DNA from: JANOAR01 sp031411235
Lineage (GTDB): Bacteria; Verrucomicrobiota; Verrucomicrobiia; Verrucomicrobiales; Verrucomicrobiaceae
DNA: 13,193 nt
Reading direction: 5' to 3'
NCBI GenBank assembly: GCA_031411235.1
Contig: JANOAR010000150.1
Location: 1-13,193 of the forward strand
This document shows positions 6,824 to 13,193 of this stretch, piece by piece (position 1 is the first letter of the stretch; every line of letters begins with the position of its first letter). Made by a program: the position numbers and the translations under genes. The notes beneath the pieces were generated by a model that was not told the DNA's origin, did not search any database, and saw only the letters and a list, made by a program, of their open reading frames with translations.

Positions 6824-8116
6824 TCACGCCTGATTGATGTCCAAGACGCCCGTGCTGAAGCCGAATTTGTCTGTCTCAACGCCCATGCGCTGGGCTATCG
6901 AGACGAAGAGGTTGGAGAAGACGTGTTTCTCTTTGTCGATGGCGAGGTGGCGTCCGTGTTTGAAGCCGCCGCCAGCGAGCACGAGCGGGAGGTTGGTGGT
7001 GTTGTGGGCGCTGGCGTTGCCGAGGTTGGAGCCGAAGATGACGGAGGTGGTGTCGAGCAGCGGGCGACCATTTTCCTGCGTGGTCTTGAGCTTGGTGAGG
7101 AAGTCGGCGAAGGCAGCGAACTCGGCGGTCTCGATGACTTTGAGTTCGTCGATCTTCGCGGGATCCTGGCCATGGTGGGAGAGGTTGTGCCAGTCGTTCT
7201 TCACGCCTTCGATCTCGGGCACGGCGTTCATGCCGCTGAGGCGCAGGGTGATGGCGCGGGTGGAGTCGGTTTGCAACGCGAGCACGATGAGATCCTGCAT
7301 GAGCTGCATCTTGCCGATGGCATCGGTGCGGCTCTGGATGTCGGTCGGCGGCTTGGCATCAATCTTGGGTTTCGGCTTCTGCGCCCACGCCTCATTTTGC
7401 ACCAGACGGCCTTCGAGATCGCGCACGGCGGAGAAGTATTCATCGAGCTTCTCCTGGTCGCGTTTGCCGAGTTCACCGTGAAGTTTTTTCGCTTGGCCGT
7501 TGACGGTGTCGAGGATGCTGCGGCCACGTTTCAAGCCTCGCACTTGCGCTGCGACCTCAGCCTGCGTGCCATCGACAAAGAGCTGCTGAAAGGCCTTCGA
7601 GGGCGAGCTTTCTGCGGGTAACGGCACGCCGCTGGCCGACCAAGAAAGTGAGTCGCTGCCCGTGCCAAGGATGAGGCTGGGGAAGCGGGTTTGTGTGCCG
7701 ATTTTCTCCGCGATGAGCTGGTCGATGGAGATGGTGTTTTTAAATCCGGCAAGTCCAGGATGCTTCGCCGACGTGAGCCAGGTCATCTCGGAGGTGTGGC
7801 CGTTCGCGCCGCTCTGCTCGGCGTGTTGCAGGCCGGAGATGACGGAGAAATGATCGCGCAGGTCTTTGAGCGGCTCCAGATACGGAGTGAGCGTGTAACC
7901 CGCCCCTGTTTCCTTGGGGTGAAGGAACGGGGTGTGGAAACCGAGCGTGGCGCACATGGCCAGGAAGCGCGACGGCGGCTGTCCCACGGCGGCCTGTGCG
8001 CGGGTGGCAAAGGCAGGCACCATCGCCTCCAAAAACGGCAGCGAGAGGACGGTTCCCGCACCACGCAAAAAGGCGCGGCGGTCGAGGTGGCGTTTGGCGG
8101 CGATGTAGAGACTCAT
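6824..8116 (-). CDS. Tat-exported DUF1552 protein
   Basis: This 430-residue protein belongs to the DUF1552 family, found next to DUF1592-type genes in Planctomycetes and Verrucomicrobia; no reaction is established for it. A twin-arginine signal is clear: DRRAFLRG at residues 12-19, a hydrophobic stretch, and an A-x-A-like end near RAQA (about 38-41), so it is probably exported folded. Family-like segments include the histidine-rich NDWHNLSHHG at 307-316 and the C-terminal FGSNLGNASAHNTTNLPLVLAGGG, written here in part only. The frame is open to 8152, but the ATG at 8116 is chosen because it places the twin-arginine pair at the usual distance from the N-terminus. It is the first gene of the - strand set that continues with vapBC and DUF1592. 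A hairpin separates it from the GH9 gene upstream, so it likely has its own promoter. Confidence 0.9.
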   Translation of the reverse strand: MSLYIAAKRHLDRRAFLRGAGTVLSLPFLEAMVPAFATRAQAAVGQPPSRFLAMCATLGFHTPFLHPKETGAGYTLTPYLEPLKDLRDHFSVISGLQHAEQSGANGHTSEMTWLTSAKHPGLAGFKNTISIDQLIAEKIGTQTRFPSLILGTGSDSLSWSASGVPLPAESSPSKAFQQLFVDGTQAEVAAQVRGLKRGRSILDTVNGQAKKLHGELGKRDQEKLDEYFSAVRDLEGRLVQNEAWAQKPKPKIDAKPPTDIQSRTDAIGKMQLMQDLIVLALQTDSTRAITLRLSGMNAVPEIEGVKNDWHNLSHHGQDPAKIDELKVIETAEFAAFADFLTKLKTTQENGRPLLDTTSVIFGSNLGNASAHNTTNLPLVLAGGGFKHGRHLAIDKEKHVFSNLFVSIAQRMGVETDKFGFSTGVLDINQA

Positions 8117-8170
8117 AGGAAGTGGACGATGCTGAAACGGTGCAGCCCGCAAAGTCTGACAAGGAAGTAA

Positions 8171-8190
8171 GAGGCAGAAGACTCTGCCTC
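8171..8190 (-). terminator. Hairpin downstream of the GH9 gene
   Basis: GAGGCAGA (8171-8178) and TCTGCCTC (8183-8190) form a perfect 8-bp stem with a 4-base loop. Read on the - strand it begins about 38 bases after the GH9 stop codon and is followed by a pyrimidine-rich tail TTACTTCCTT. The tail is not a pure T run, so this is a probable rather than certain intrinsic terminator. It could also be a copy of a short dispersed palindrome. Confidence 0.55.
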
Positions 8191-8227
8191 GCCTGATGCT
8201 CGGTGCTTTGCGCTGGCGGCTATCCCA

Positions 8228-11200
8228 TTACGGCAAGTACCAAAAGCCAAACAAGCTATCCCGATGCCTTGGCTTGCGTTGCTTCAGCGAGGCGGGTGGT
8301 GTCCAGCCGTCGGGCAGGAACATGGCGCAATTGAAGATCGTGGAGGACATGGTCTCATGCACCGTGAACTCGCACTGGCCTGTATTCACCGTGGGATGCG
8401 CCACCCAGCGGCGGAAAAAGGGCGCGTTCGGATCGGCATAAAACGAGTGCCTCGAGGTGATAGCTGCATCCACGGGCGAGGCCCAGGCATTGTCTCTGAC
8501 CACATAGTTGATCGGCCCGCCATCGAGTCCGTAAATCGTCAGGCCCGGCACGGGATCGTCGATGCCATCCGTCTCGCTCACGGCGTGCTGGAACACCGCT
8601 GGATAAACCGCACCGATGCCCGAAGTCCAGCTCATGCCCATCGCATTGGAGCCGAACATGTAGTCCATGTTGCACAGTGCGGCGTCGCGATAGCGCGTGT
8701 CGCCGGTCAGGGAAAAAGCTTGCAGCAACACACGGCCACGGTTGGCCAGATTCGACTCGCCCCAGGCGATCCAGTAGTCCTGGTAGCGCGGCCAAGTGTG
8801 GCGGTAAGGCATCGTCTCCAAGTGCGCGAGCAGGCTGTCGGCAGGCTGGGTAAACTTCGCCTTCCACGTCGCGATGAGTGCCGGGCTGAAGATGCCTGCA
8901 CCACGCTTGGCGATGGGGTAATAGAACCATGGCACGCAGTCTTCCATCGTGTTGGGCCAACCCCAGGGCGTCGCGCCGTGGGCGAGGTAAGTCTCGATGT
9001 TGGTGAGGTAGCTGGTATCGCCCGTGAGGTAGTAGAGCCGTAGCTTCGCCGTGAACATGTAGGGGTCGTTGTAGTTCACGTCCTCTGTCCAAGTGATCGT
9101 GTAGGGCGTGCCCACGCCGCGATTGGTCTTCGCGGGTATCGTCACATTGCCCAGCGAATTCGCCACGTTGCTGCCCCAGCCATAGGCTTTAATGGCGAGC
9201 GCCCGATACTTCGCCGACCTCGCTGAATCCATCGGAGCGAGCATCTCCGCAAGCTGCGCGGCGGCGGCGGCATAGATGAGCGTGGACCAACGAGTGCGCT
9301 GCGAATAGCCATACTGATAGGCTGGATCGGTCATCGTAGGATGGGTCGAAGTTTCGATCCAACCCGACACCCCGCCCTCTGCCGTCATGCTGCGCGTCCA
9401 GGCTTCCAGGCCATACTCCACTTCGTCCAAAATATCCGGCACACCGTTGCCCGACTCGGGGATGTTGAGCTGACCATCGGTGAACTTTGCCGGAGCCAGC
9501 TCGTAAGCGTTCAGCATGTCGAACATGCAGGTGTAGTGGCGGATATTGCGATCCCAATCCGCCGCGTCATACCAGCCGCCTTCGACATTGGGCGTGGCCT
9601 TGGTTTTATCCAGCGTCGCTCCCACGATGTCGAAGCGATTGTAAGAAGCTGGCGGGTTGAACTGCCCAAAACCGAAGCACACCAGCGCACTCTCGTAGAT
9701 CGGGTCGGTGTGCGCCTTGGCCCGCACCCAGGGCGTGTAGGGCAGCGCATACTTCATCGACGCACGCTGGTGAAACAGACCACGCGTGGCGAGATAAAAC
9801 GGCTCGCCATAGGCATCCGCTGCGTGGCGGAATGTCCATGAACGGCCCACACCCGGCACGGAGATGAAGAAGTTCCCCGACTGCGTGAGCCCCGCCAGAT
9901 CCATCTGATACACATCCTCGCCGAGCATGAAGGGACGAGTGAGCGGATCCTCGGTGTTACCTAGCTTCACACTGAAGCGCGGGTTCGCCTCGCGCAGTGT
10001 CACCGGCCCCGTCAGCGCCACCGCGCCCGTCTGGGCATTGATGACGCTGAAGGTCGTCGTGTGCCCCAGCGGCAGCGGCCCATAGCCATAAACATCGGCA
10101 CCGATGTAGGCATACTTTTTCCCCGAGTCCGGCAGGTAGCCCGCTTGATTCACCTTGATCGCCCGCGACACCGTGCGCTGCTCGTCATACAAAAAGCTCG
10201 CCCATTTGCCATCGGCCAACTGGATGCGGTAGTGCTTCCCATTCACCATCGGCTGCGGCATCTCCAGGTAGCAGTAGTGCGAGTAGTGGCACTGGTGCGA
10301 GCCCGCCACGCGCCCCTTGTCCTGGCCCACATAGAACTGCGTCGCGTGCAGCGGCTGCGCCGTCCCAGGGTAGGCGGGATCATCCACGGAGCTGATCGCA
10401 TAGTAGCTCGGCTGCGTGTAGCGATCTTCATTCAAGTCGAGCCGCGCCTGCGTGATGTACGTATCGCGAATGGCAGGCACCTGCGTCCAGGCCGTCCAGT
10501 TGGTGCCATTTCCCGCAGGAGCCCCGCGTTCGCCGAGGTCGATCATCGCCTGGAATTGCCCACCCGAGAGCGTGTTGATCCGCGCCATCACATCGGGCAA
10601 ATCTTCCACCGCCGCGACCACCCAGCGATTGCTCAGCACCAGGATCTGGCTCACGCCATTGTAGCTCGGACGAGCGATGGGAAAGAGGCCCTCGCGCTCC
10701 GCAGGCAGGTCTTCTTCATGCGAGGCGGTGAAGGTAAACGTCTTGTCGTACCACGACACTCCTTTGCGGTAACGAATCGTCACAAACACCGTCTCACCGC
10801 GTGTCGGCAGATTCGTGACAGGGAACTGCGTGCTCGTGCTCGGCAACGACAAGCTCTGGAAAAACTGCGAGCCCCCAGCCGTGCTCCCAGCCTTCACGAT
10901 CCACTCCTCCACGCCCACGCTGTTCGGCAGCCATTGCACCGTCGCCGAGCTACCCGCGAGCGTCGCCCCCTCAATGTGCGAAAGCAGCAGCGGCCCCTGC
11001 CCATCGAAGGCATTGCCCAAGCGCACCCGTGCAAACGAGCACTGCCTCGCCGGCCCCTCAGCAGGCACCGTCATCTTGCTGACCAACTGCGACGCCGTCA
11101 TCACCAGCAACGGCTGCGGCGTCCACGTCACCAAATCATGCGACAGCTCAATCGTGTATTCCGTCCCCGGCCTGCTGTTCCACTGCACGCACAACCGCCC

Positions 11201-11920
11201 ATCCACCAAGCGCTCGCAACCCGTCATCGCGAAGGGCTTCGTCTGATCCACATACTGCGGCACCACCGTATGGCGGATGATTTTCACCTCCTCCATAACC
11301 CCTCGAAACGCCCCCATTTCAAAAGCTGCAACGCCTGGGCGATTGAACAGCGCCAAATCACCCACCGCCGCCCTTTGCGCCACCAGTTGTCCATCCATCC
11401 ACACGCAGCATTTCTGCGTATCCAAAACGATCTGCAAATGATGCGAGATGCCCAGTTGCAAGTAAGGCCCCATCTGCGCAGCCGACGCCACCTCGCGCCC
11501 CGCGCCGCCCACCACACGCGGAATCCCCGCCCACTTGTCCTGCACGATCTCCAGCACCGCATCCCAGCCCGTATAAAGCTTCAGCACCTCTGCCGTGGTG
11601 ATCCCGTAGCCGATGAAGCCATCCGCACGCAGCCAAGCATCCACCTCCAGCGCCTGCGTGCCCGCCGTGTAGAGCAGCCCATTGGGAATCGTCACTGTCG
11701 CATGGTCATTCAGCGTGGTGAATTTCACCCGCCCCGCCTCCCACGTCGCACCGCCCACCAGCGAGAGCGCAGCATTTCCCCCCGCCATATCCCCCAGCCC
11801 CGCCTCAAAGTCATAGTGCGCCACCACGACCTGCCCAGAGCATGCTCCGCACGCCATCAACAGGGCGAGAAAACCGCCAAAAATTGAAATAACCGACCTG
11901 TTTTTTTTAGGACACAGCAT
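8228..11920 (-). CDS. Secreted multi-domain GH9 glycoside hydrolase
   Basis: A 1230-residue exported protein of glycoside hydrolase family 9, an inverting family acting mainly on beta-1,4-glucans (endoglucanase or exo-acting glucosidase). A signal peptide covers about residues 1-29 (LMAC near 21-24 resembles a weak lipobox, so lipid anchoring is possible). A LamG-like beta-sandwich (about 31-205) follows, then two Fn3-like segments (about 210-300 and 310-400), an unassigned module (about 405-585) with a Cys/His cluster at 542-550, the CelD_N Ig-like domain starting at KVNQAGY (about 589), and the catalytic (alpha/alpha)6 barrel from about 700. GGWYDAADWD carries D785 and D788, the expected water-binding/base pair, and VHETMSS carries E1189, the expected general acid. 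The ATG at 11920 is preferred over a GTG at 11938; no Shine-Dalgarno sequence is obvious. No polysaccharide-utilisation partners are visible, so the substrate is unproven. Confidence 0.9.
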   Translation of the reverse strand: MLCPKKNRSVISIFGGFLALLMACGACSGQVVVAHYDFEAGLGDMAGGNAALSLVGGATWEAGRVKFTTLNDHATVTIPNGLLYTAGTQALEVDAWLRADGFIGYGITTAEVLKLYTGWDAVLEIVQDKWAGIPRVVGGAGREVASAAQMGPYLQLGISHHLQIVLDTQKCCVWMDGQLVAQRAAVGDLALFNRPGVAAFEMGAFRGVMEEVKIIRHTVVPQYVDQTKPFAMTGCERLVDGRLCVQWNSRPGTEYTIELSHDLVTWTPQPLLVMTASQLVSKMTVPAEGPARQCSFARVRLGNAFDGQGPLLLSHIEGATLAGSSATVQWLPNSVGVEEWIVKAGSTAGGSQFFQSLSLPSTSTQFPVTNLPTRGETVFVTIRYRKGVSWYDKTFTFTASHEEDLPAEREGLFPIARPSYNGVSQILVLSNRWVVAAVEDLPDVMARINTLSGGQFQAMIDLGERGAPAGNGTNWTAWTQVPAIRDTYITQARLDLNEDRYTQPSYYAISSVDDPAYPGTAQPLHATQFYVGQDKGRVAGSHQCHYSHYCYLEMPQPMVNGKHYRIQLADGKWASFLYDEQRTVSRAIKVNQAGYLPDSGKKYAYIGADVYGYGPLPLGHTTTFSVINAQTGAVALTGPVTLREANPRFSVKLGNTEDPLTRPFMLGEDVYQMDLAGLTQSGNFFISVPGVGRSWTFRHAADAYGEPFYLATRGLFHQRASMKYALPYTPWVRAKAHTDPIYESALVCFGFGQFNPPASYNRFDIVGATLDKTKATPNVEGGWYDAADWDRNIRHYTCMFDMLNAYELAPAKFTDGQLNIPESGNGVPDILDEVEYGLEAWTRSMTAEGGVSGWIETSTHPTMTDPAYQYGYSQRTRWSTLIYAAAAAQLAEMLAPMDSARSAKYRALAIKAYGWGSNVANSLGNVTIPAKTNRGVGTPYTITWTEDVNYNDPYMFTAKLRLYYLTGDTSYLTNIETYLAHGATPWGWPNTMEDCVPWFYYPIAKRGAGIFSPALIATWKAKFTQPADSLLAHLETMPYRHTWPRYQDYWIAWGESNLANRGRVLLQAFSLTGDTRYRDAALCNMDYMFGSNAMGMSWTSGIGAVYPAVFQHAVSETDGIDDPVPGLTIYGLDGGPINYVVRDNAWASPVDAAITSRHSFYADPNAPFFRRWVAHPTVNTGQCEFTVHETMSSTIFNCAMFLPDGWTPPASLKQRKPRHRDSLFGFWYLP

Positions 11921-12127
11921 GAGCTTAGGCCTACACACTTAAGCCCAACCGAACACCAGAGCAAACAGAAGAAGCAGGCAAAGTGCTTATAGGCACAATA
12001 TAGTCGAAAAGCCCTCACGGAGCCGCCAGTTTCGCCGCGACGCTGCCGAGGTAGGGGAAGAGTTGGCCTCCAGCGAGAATGGCGATGATACCGAGCCAAT
12101 CAGCACAGACGCTAAACTGGGCAGGCT
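11921..12127. other. Intergenic region between GH9 start and HEPN gene end
   Basis: No complete gene is seen. On the - strand a frame without start codon (12170 down to the TGA at 12015-12017) encodes a hydrophobic stretch containing GIIAILAGGQLFPYLGSVAA, possibly a relic of a membrane protein gene. TATATT occurs upstream of the GH9 start but has no convincing -35 partner. Confidence 0.4.
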
Positions 12128-12544
12128 CTAAAGAGGATGAGTTTCCGGCGGAAGCCGCGAAAGCACAAAATCAAACAGCCGTTGGGCTGCATCGAGTGCT
12201 TGATCGAATTCACCCTGGTTGGGTTCTAGATTGTTCAAATCATCTGGGTAGCGAAACATGAAGGCCAGGGGTGCCAGCATTGCGGCTTCCACCATCCAGC
12301 CTGCAAACGCTGGCTCATAGCTTGCGCACACAGGTATAAGAACCTTCAAGTCATGGGTCTTCTGAATGGGGTGGCCCTGCGCAACGAGATAGCCTTTGAT
12401 TGCCTTTTCGCCAGCCTGCTGGCAGTGGTAGATCGCCGCATCAAGTGCGATCACTCCAATAGCAGCAGTGGCCTTGGCGGCGATAAGATCGTGTTGAGCT
12501 TTGTTCAGCCAAGCAAGCACAGTTGGCACGAGAGCTTTATCCAT
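12128..12544 (-). CDS. HEPN-domain protein, partner of an MNT nucleotidyltransferase
   Basis: This 138-residue all-helical protein matches the PF05168-type HEPN pattern: YHCQQAGEKAIKGYLVAQG (39-57), PIQKTHDLKVLI (59-70) and FRYPDD (97-102). HEPN proteins paired with MNT enzymes are usually RNase toxins. Here no arginine stands 5-7 residues before H64, and H64 is followed by DL instead of x-Tyr, so the canonical RX4-6HXY catalytic and AMPylation site is absent. The protein may act differently or be a non-toxic variant. The ATG at 12544 is chosen over 12562 because a strong GGAGG lies 7 bases upstream of it and the first six codons of the longer form overlap that site. The start overlaps the MNT stop by 8 bases, which suggests translational coupling. 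Confidence 0.82.
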   Translation of the reverse strand: MDKALVPTVLAWLNKAQHDLIAAKATAAIGVIALDAAIYHCQQAGEKAIKGYLVAQGHPIQKTHDLKVLIPVCASYEPAFAGWMVEAAMLAPLAFMFRYPDDLNNLEPNQGEFDQALDAAQRLFDFVLSRLPPETHPL

Positions 12545-12860
12545 AAAGGAGCCTCCCCTCATTGACGACTTTGTAAGTCAGGGTGGGACGCAGGTCGCGC
12601 ACACGATCAAACTCGGCTTTGGTTTTTACCATCACATCACTGGCCATGCCAAGGCCACGCAGGCACCAGCTAGCGCGTTGCATTCGGCTCAGGGGTCGTT
12701 CGTCGCTCTCAGGTACCACCACCATCAAATCAAGATCGCTATCCGCGTTCGGTTCGCCCCACGCATAAGAGCCAAACAGCCAGACCTGCTCAGGCTGAAA
12801 CTCCGCGACGAGGCGCTGCGTAGCCTCTTCGATGGTGTGCTGAATGGTTGTGATGTTCAT
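12537..12860 (-). CDS. mntA: Minimal nucleotidyltransferase (MNT), HEPN-associated
   Basis: A 107-residue protein with the complete minimal nucleotidyltransferase signature: GSYAWG (30-35) followed by SDLDL (41-45), giving D42 and D44 as metal ligands, and a third aspartate at D75 in ASDVMV. Characterised MntA antitoxins use this site to transfer AMP to a tyrosine of their HEPN partner. The open frame continues upstream to 13061, but those 67 residues are low-complexity and domain-free, so the ATG at 12860 is taken as the start. The stop lies inside the HEPN gene start (8-base overlap), with the nucleotidyltransferase first in the transcript. No Shine-Dalgarno sequence is visible for this start. 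The active site looks intact. Confidence 0.86.
   Translation of the reverse strand: MNITTIQHTIEEATQRLVAEFQPEQVWLFGSYAWGEPNADSDLDLMVVVPESDERPLSRMQRASWCLRGLGMASDVMVKTKAEFDRVRDLRPTLTYKVVNEGRLLYG
12552..12556 (-). promoter_or_regulatory. Strong Shine-Dalgarno sequence of the HEPN gene
   Basis: GGAGG on the - strand, within a longer GGGGAGG, lies 7 bases before the ATG at 12544 and inside the last codons of the MNT gene. It is the only clear ribosome binding site I find among the genes of this window, and it settles the HEPN start. Confidence 0.7.
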
Positions 12861-13062
12861 GAATGGGACGGCAAAGCAGTATGGCCAATTCGCAGCCGTG
12901 GTCGAGGAGCTTGTTTCCCAACGGCGAGTCGGTGAGGACGAGACGGTTGCGGGCATTCGCATCGCAAGCGGCTTTGCTATCGCGGTTCGTTGATGGGCGG
13001 GCCAATATTGGAAATGGCGGCGAGGATGATGGTGTTGAGGGGCTAAGCCGTGTCGCCGCAAT
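12861..13062. other. Gap between the MNT gene and a transposase end
   Basis: About 200 bases without a recognisable gene. Open frames on the - strand run through but show no domain. One end of the insertion sequence to the right should lie here, within a few tens of bases of the transposase stop at 13063, but its terminal inverted repeat cannot be defined without the other end. The promoter of the MNT/HEPN pair is expected here; no convincing -35/-10 pair was found. Confidence 0.4.
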
Positions 13063-13193
13063 TCAGTGGCTATGAAGGTATTGAAGGAATGAAGCGAAGA
13101 CGATGAAGCCTGAGAACGATGAGGCCGTTCTGTCGGCTCTTAGCGCTAGGCGTTTGTGTGCCTTGAGGTCTTTGAAGAAGTTCTCGACCTCGT
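13063..13193 (-). CDS. IS5-like DDE transposase, C-terminal end (partial)
   Basis: The last 42 residues of a transposase run off the right edge of the window; the stop is TGA at 13063-13065. The segment begins VENFFKDLKAHKRLALRAD and continues RTASSFSGFI. This matches the catalytic glutamate motif (ENFF..LK...R.A.R) and the following small-residue helix typical of IS5-family transposases, the glutamate being the third acidic DDE residue. Whether the element is complete cannot be judged. Its position next to the MNT/HEPN pair fits an accessory, mobile region. The family call rests on a short segment only. Confidence 0.75.
   Translation of the reverse strand, partial: EVENFFKDLKAHKRLALRADRTASSFSGFIVFASFLQYLHSH

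Noticed and set aside
6737..7621. 294-codon + strand open frame opposite DUF1552
   Set aside because: Glu/Val/Gly-rich mirror of the DUF1552 gene with no domain.
10061..11887. Long + strand open frame of 608 codons opposite the GH9 gene
   Set aside because: Arg/His/Pro-rich translation with no domain; it is the antisense shadow of a GC-rich, well-supported gene.
12861..13061. N-terminal extension of the MNT frame and the overlapping frame containing NKLLDHGCELAILLC
   Set aside because: No MNT homologue needs this extension and the second frame shows no identifiable domain; probably chance open frames near the insertion sequence end.

Overview
The window looks like a piece of a moderately high-GC chromosome from the Planctomycetes-Verrucomicrobia group, most likely a verrucomicrobium. 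The main reason is the pair of secreted proteins with DUF1587/1595/1592/1588/1585 and DUF1552 architectures, which are largely characteristic of that group. Most genes also lack a visible Shine-Dalgarno sequence. No rRNA, tRNA or CRISPR array was seen. The taxonomic call is inference from gene content only.

Left part (1-3693): an ordinary metabolic section. zwf (glucose-6-phosphate dehydrogenase, + strand) and hom (homoserine dehydrogenase with ACT domain, - strand) converge. The roughly 330-base gap between them holds a 37-bp near-perfect inverted repeat with a 70-base spacer. Upstream of zwf, bases 1-330 hold no convincing gene but contain a large imperfect hairpin at 40-111.

Middle part (3694-8190, all - strand): a Tat-exported DUF1552 protein, then a RHH-antitoxin/PIN-toxin (VapBC-type) pair with a 4-base ATGA overlap, then a 793-residue secreted DUF1592-type multihaem-like protein that starts 14 bases after the toxin gene. 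DUF1552 and DUF1592 genes are normally direct neighbours, so the toxin-antitoxin pair looks like an insertion between them. It carries its own near-consensus promoter (TTGACA, 16 bases, TAAAAT) whose predicted start falls at the antitoxin ATG. A perfect 13-base palindrome lies over the -10 box, which suggests a leaderless, autoregulated transcript.

Right part (8228-13193, - strand): a 1230-residue secreted, multi-module GH9 glycoside hydrolase (LamG-like domain, two Fn3-like sandwiches, an unassigned Cys/His-containing module, CelD_N Ig domain, GH9 catalytic domain with complete acidic residues), followed by a small terminator-like hairpin. Upstream of it lies an MNT nucleotidyltransferase/HEPN pair overlapping by 8 bases. 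At the window edge is the C-terminal 42 residues of an IS5-like DDE transposase. The MNT/HEPN pair plus the transposase mark this edge as mobile or accessory DNA.

Functionally, the window combines core carbon and amino-acid metabolism, secreted polysaccharide-degradation or cell-surface proteins, and two separate toxin-antitoxin modules. I found no strong evidence for a wholly new system. The best leads are the regulatory layout of the inserted VapBC pair, the HEPN protein that lacks the canonical catalytic/AMPylation motif, and the unassigned module in the GH9 protein.
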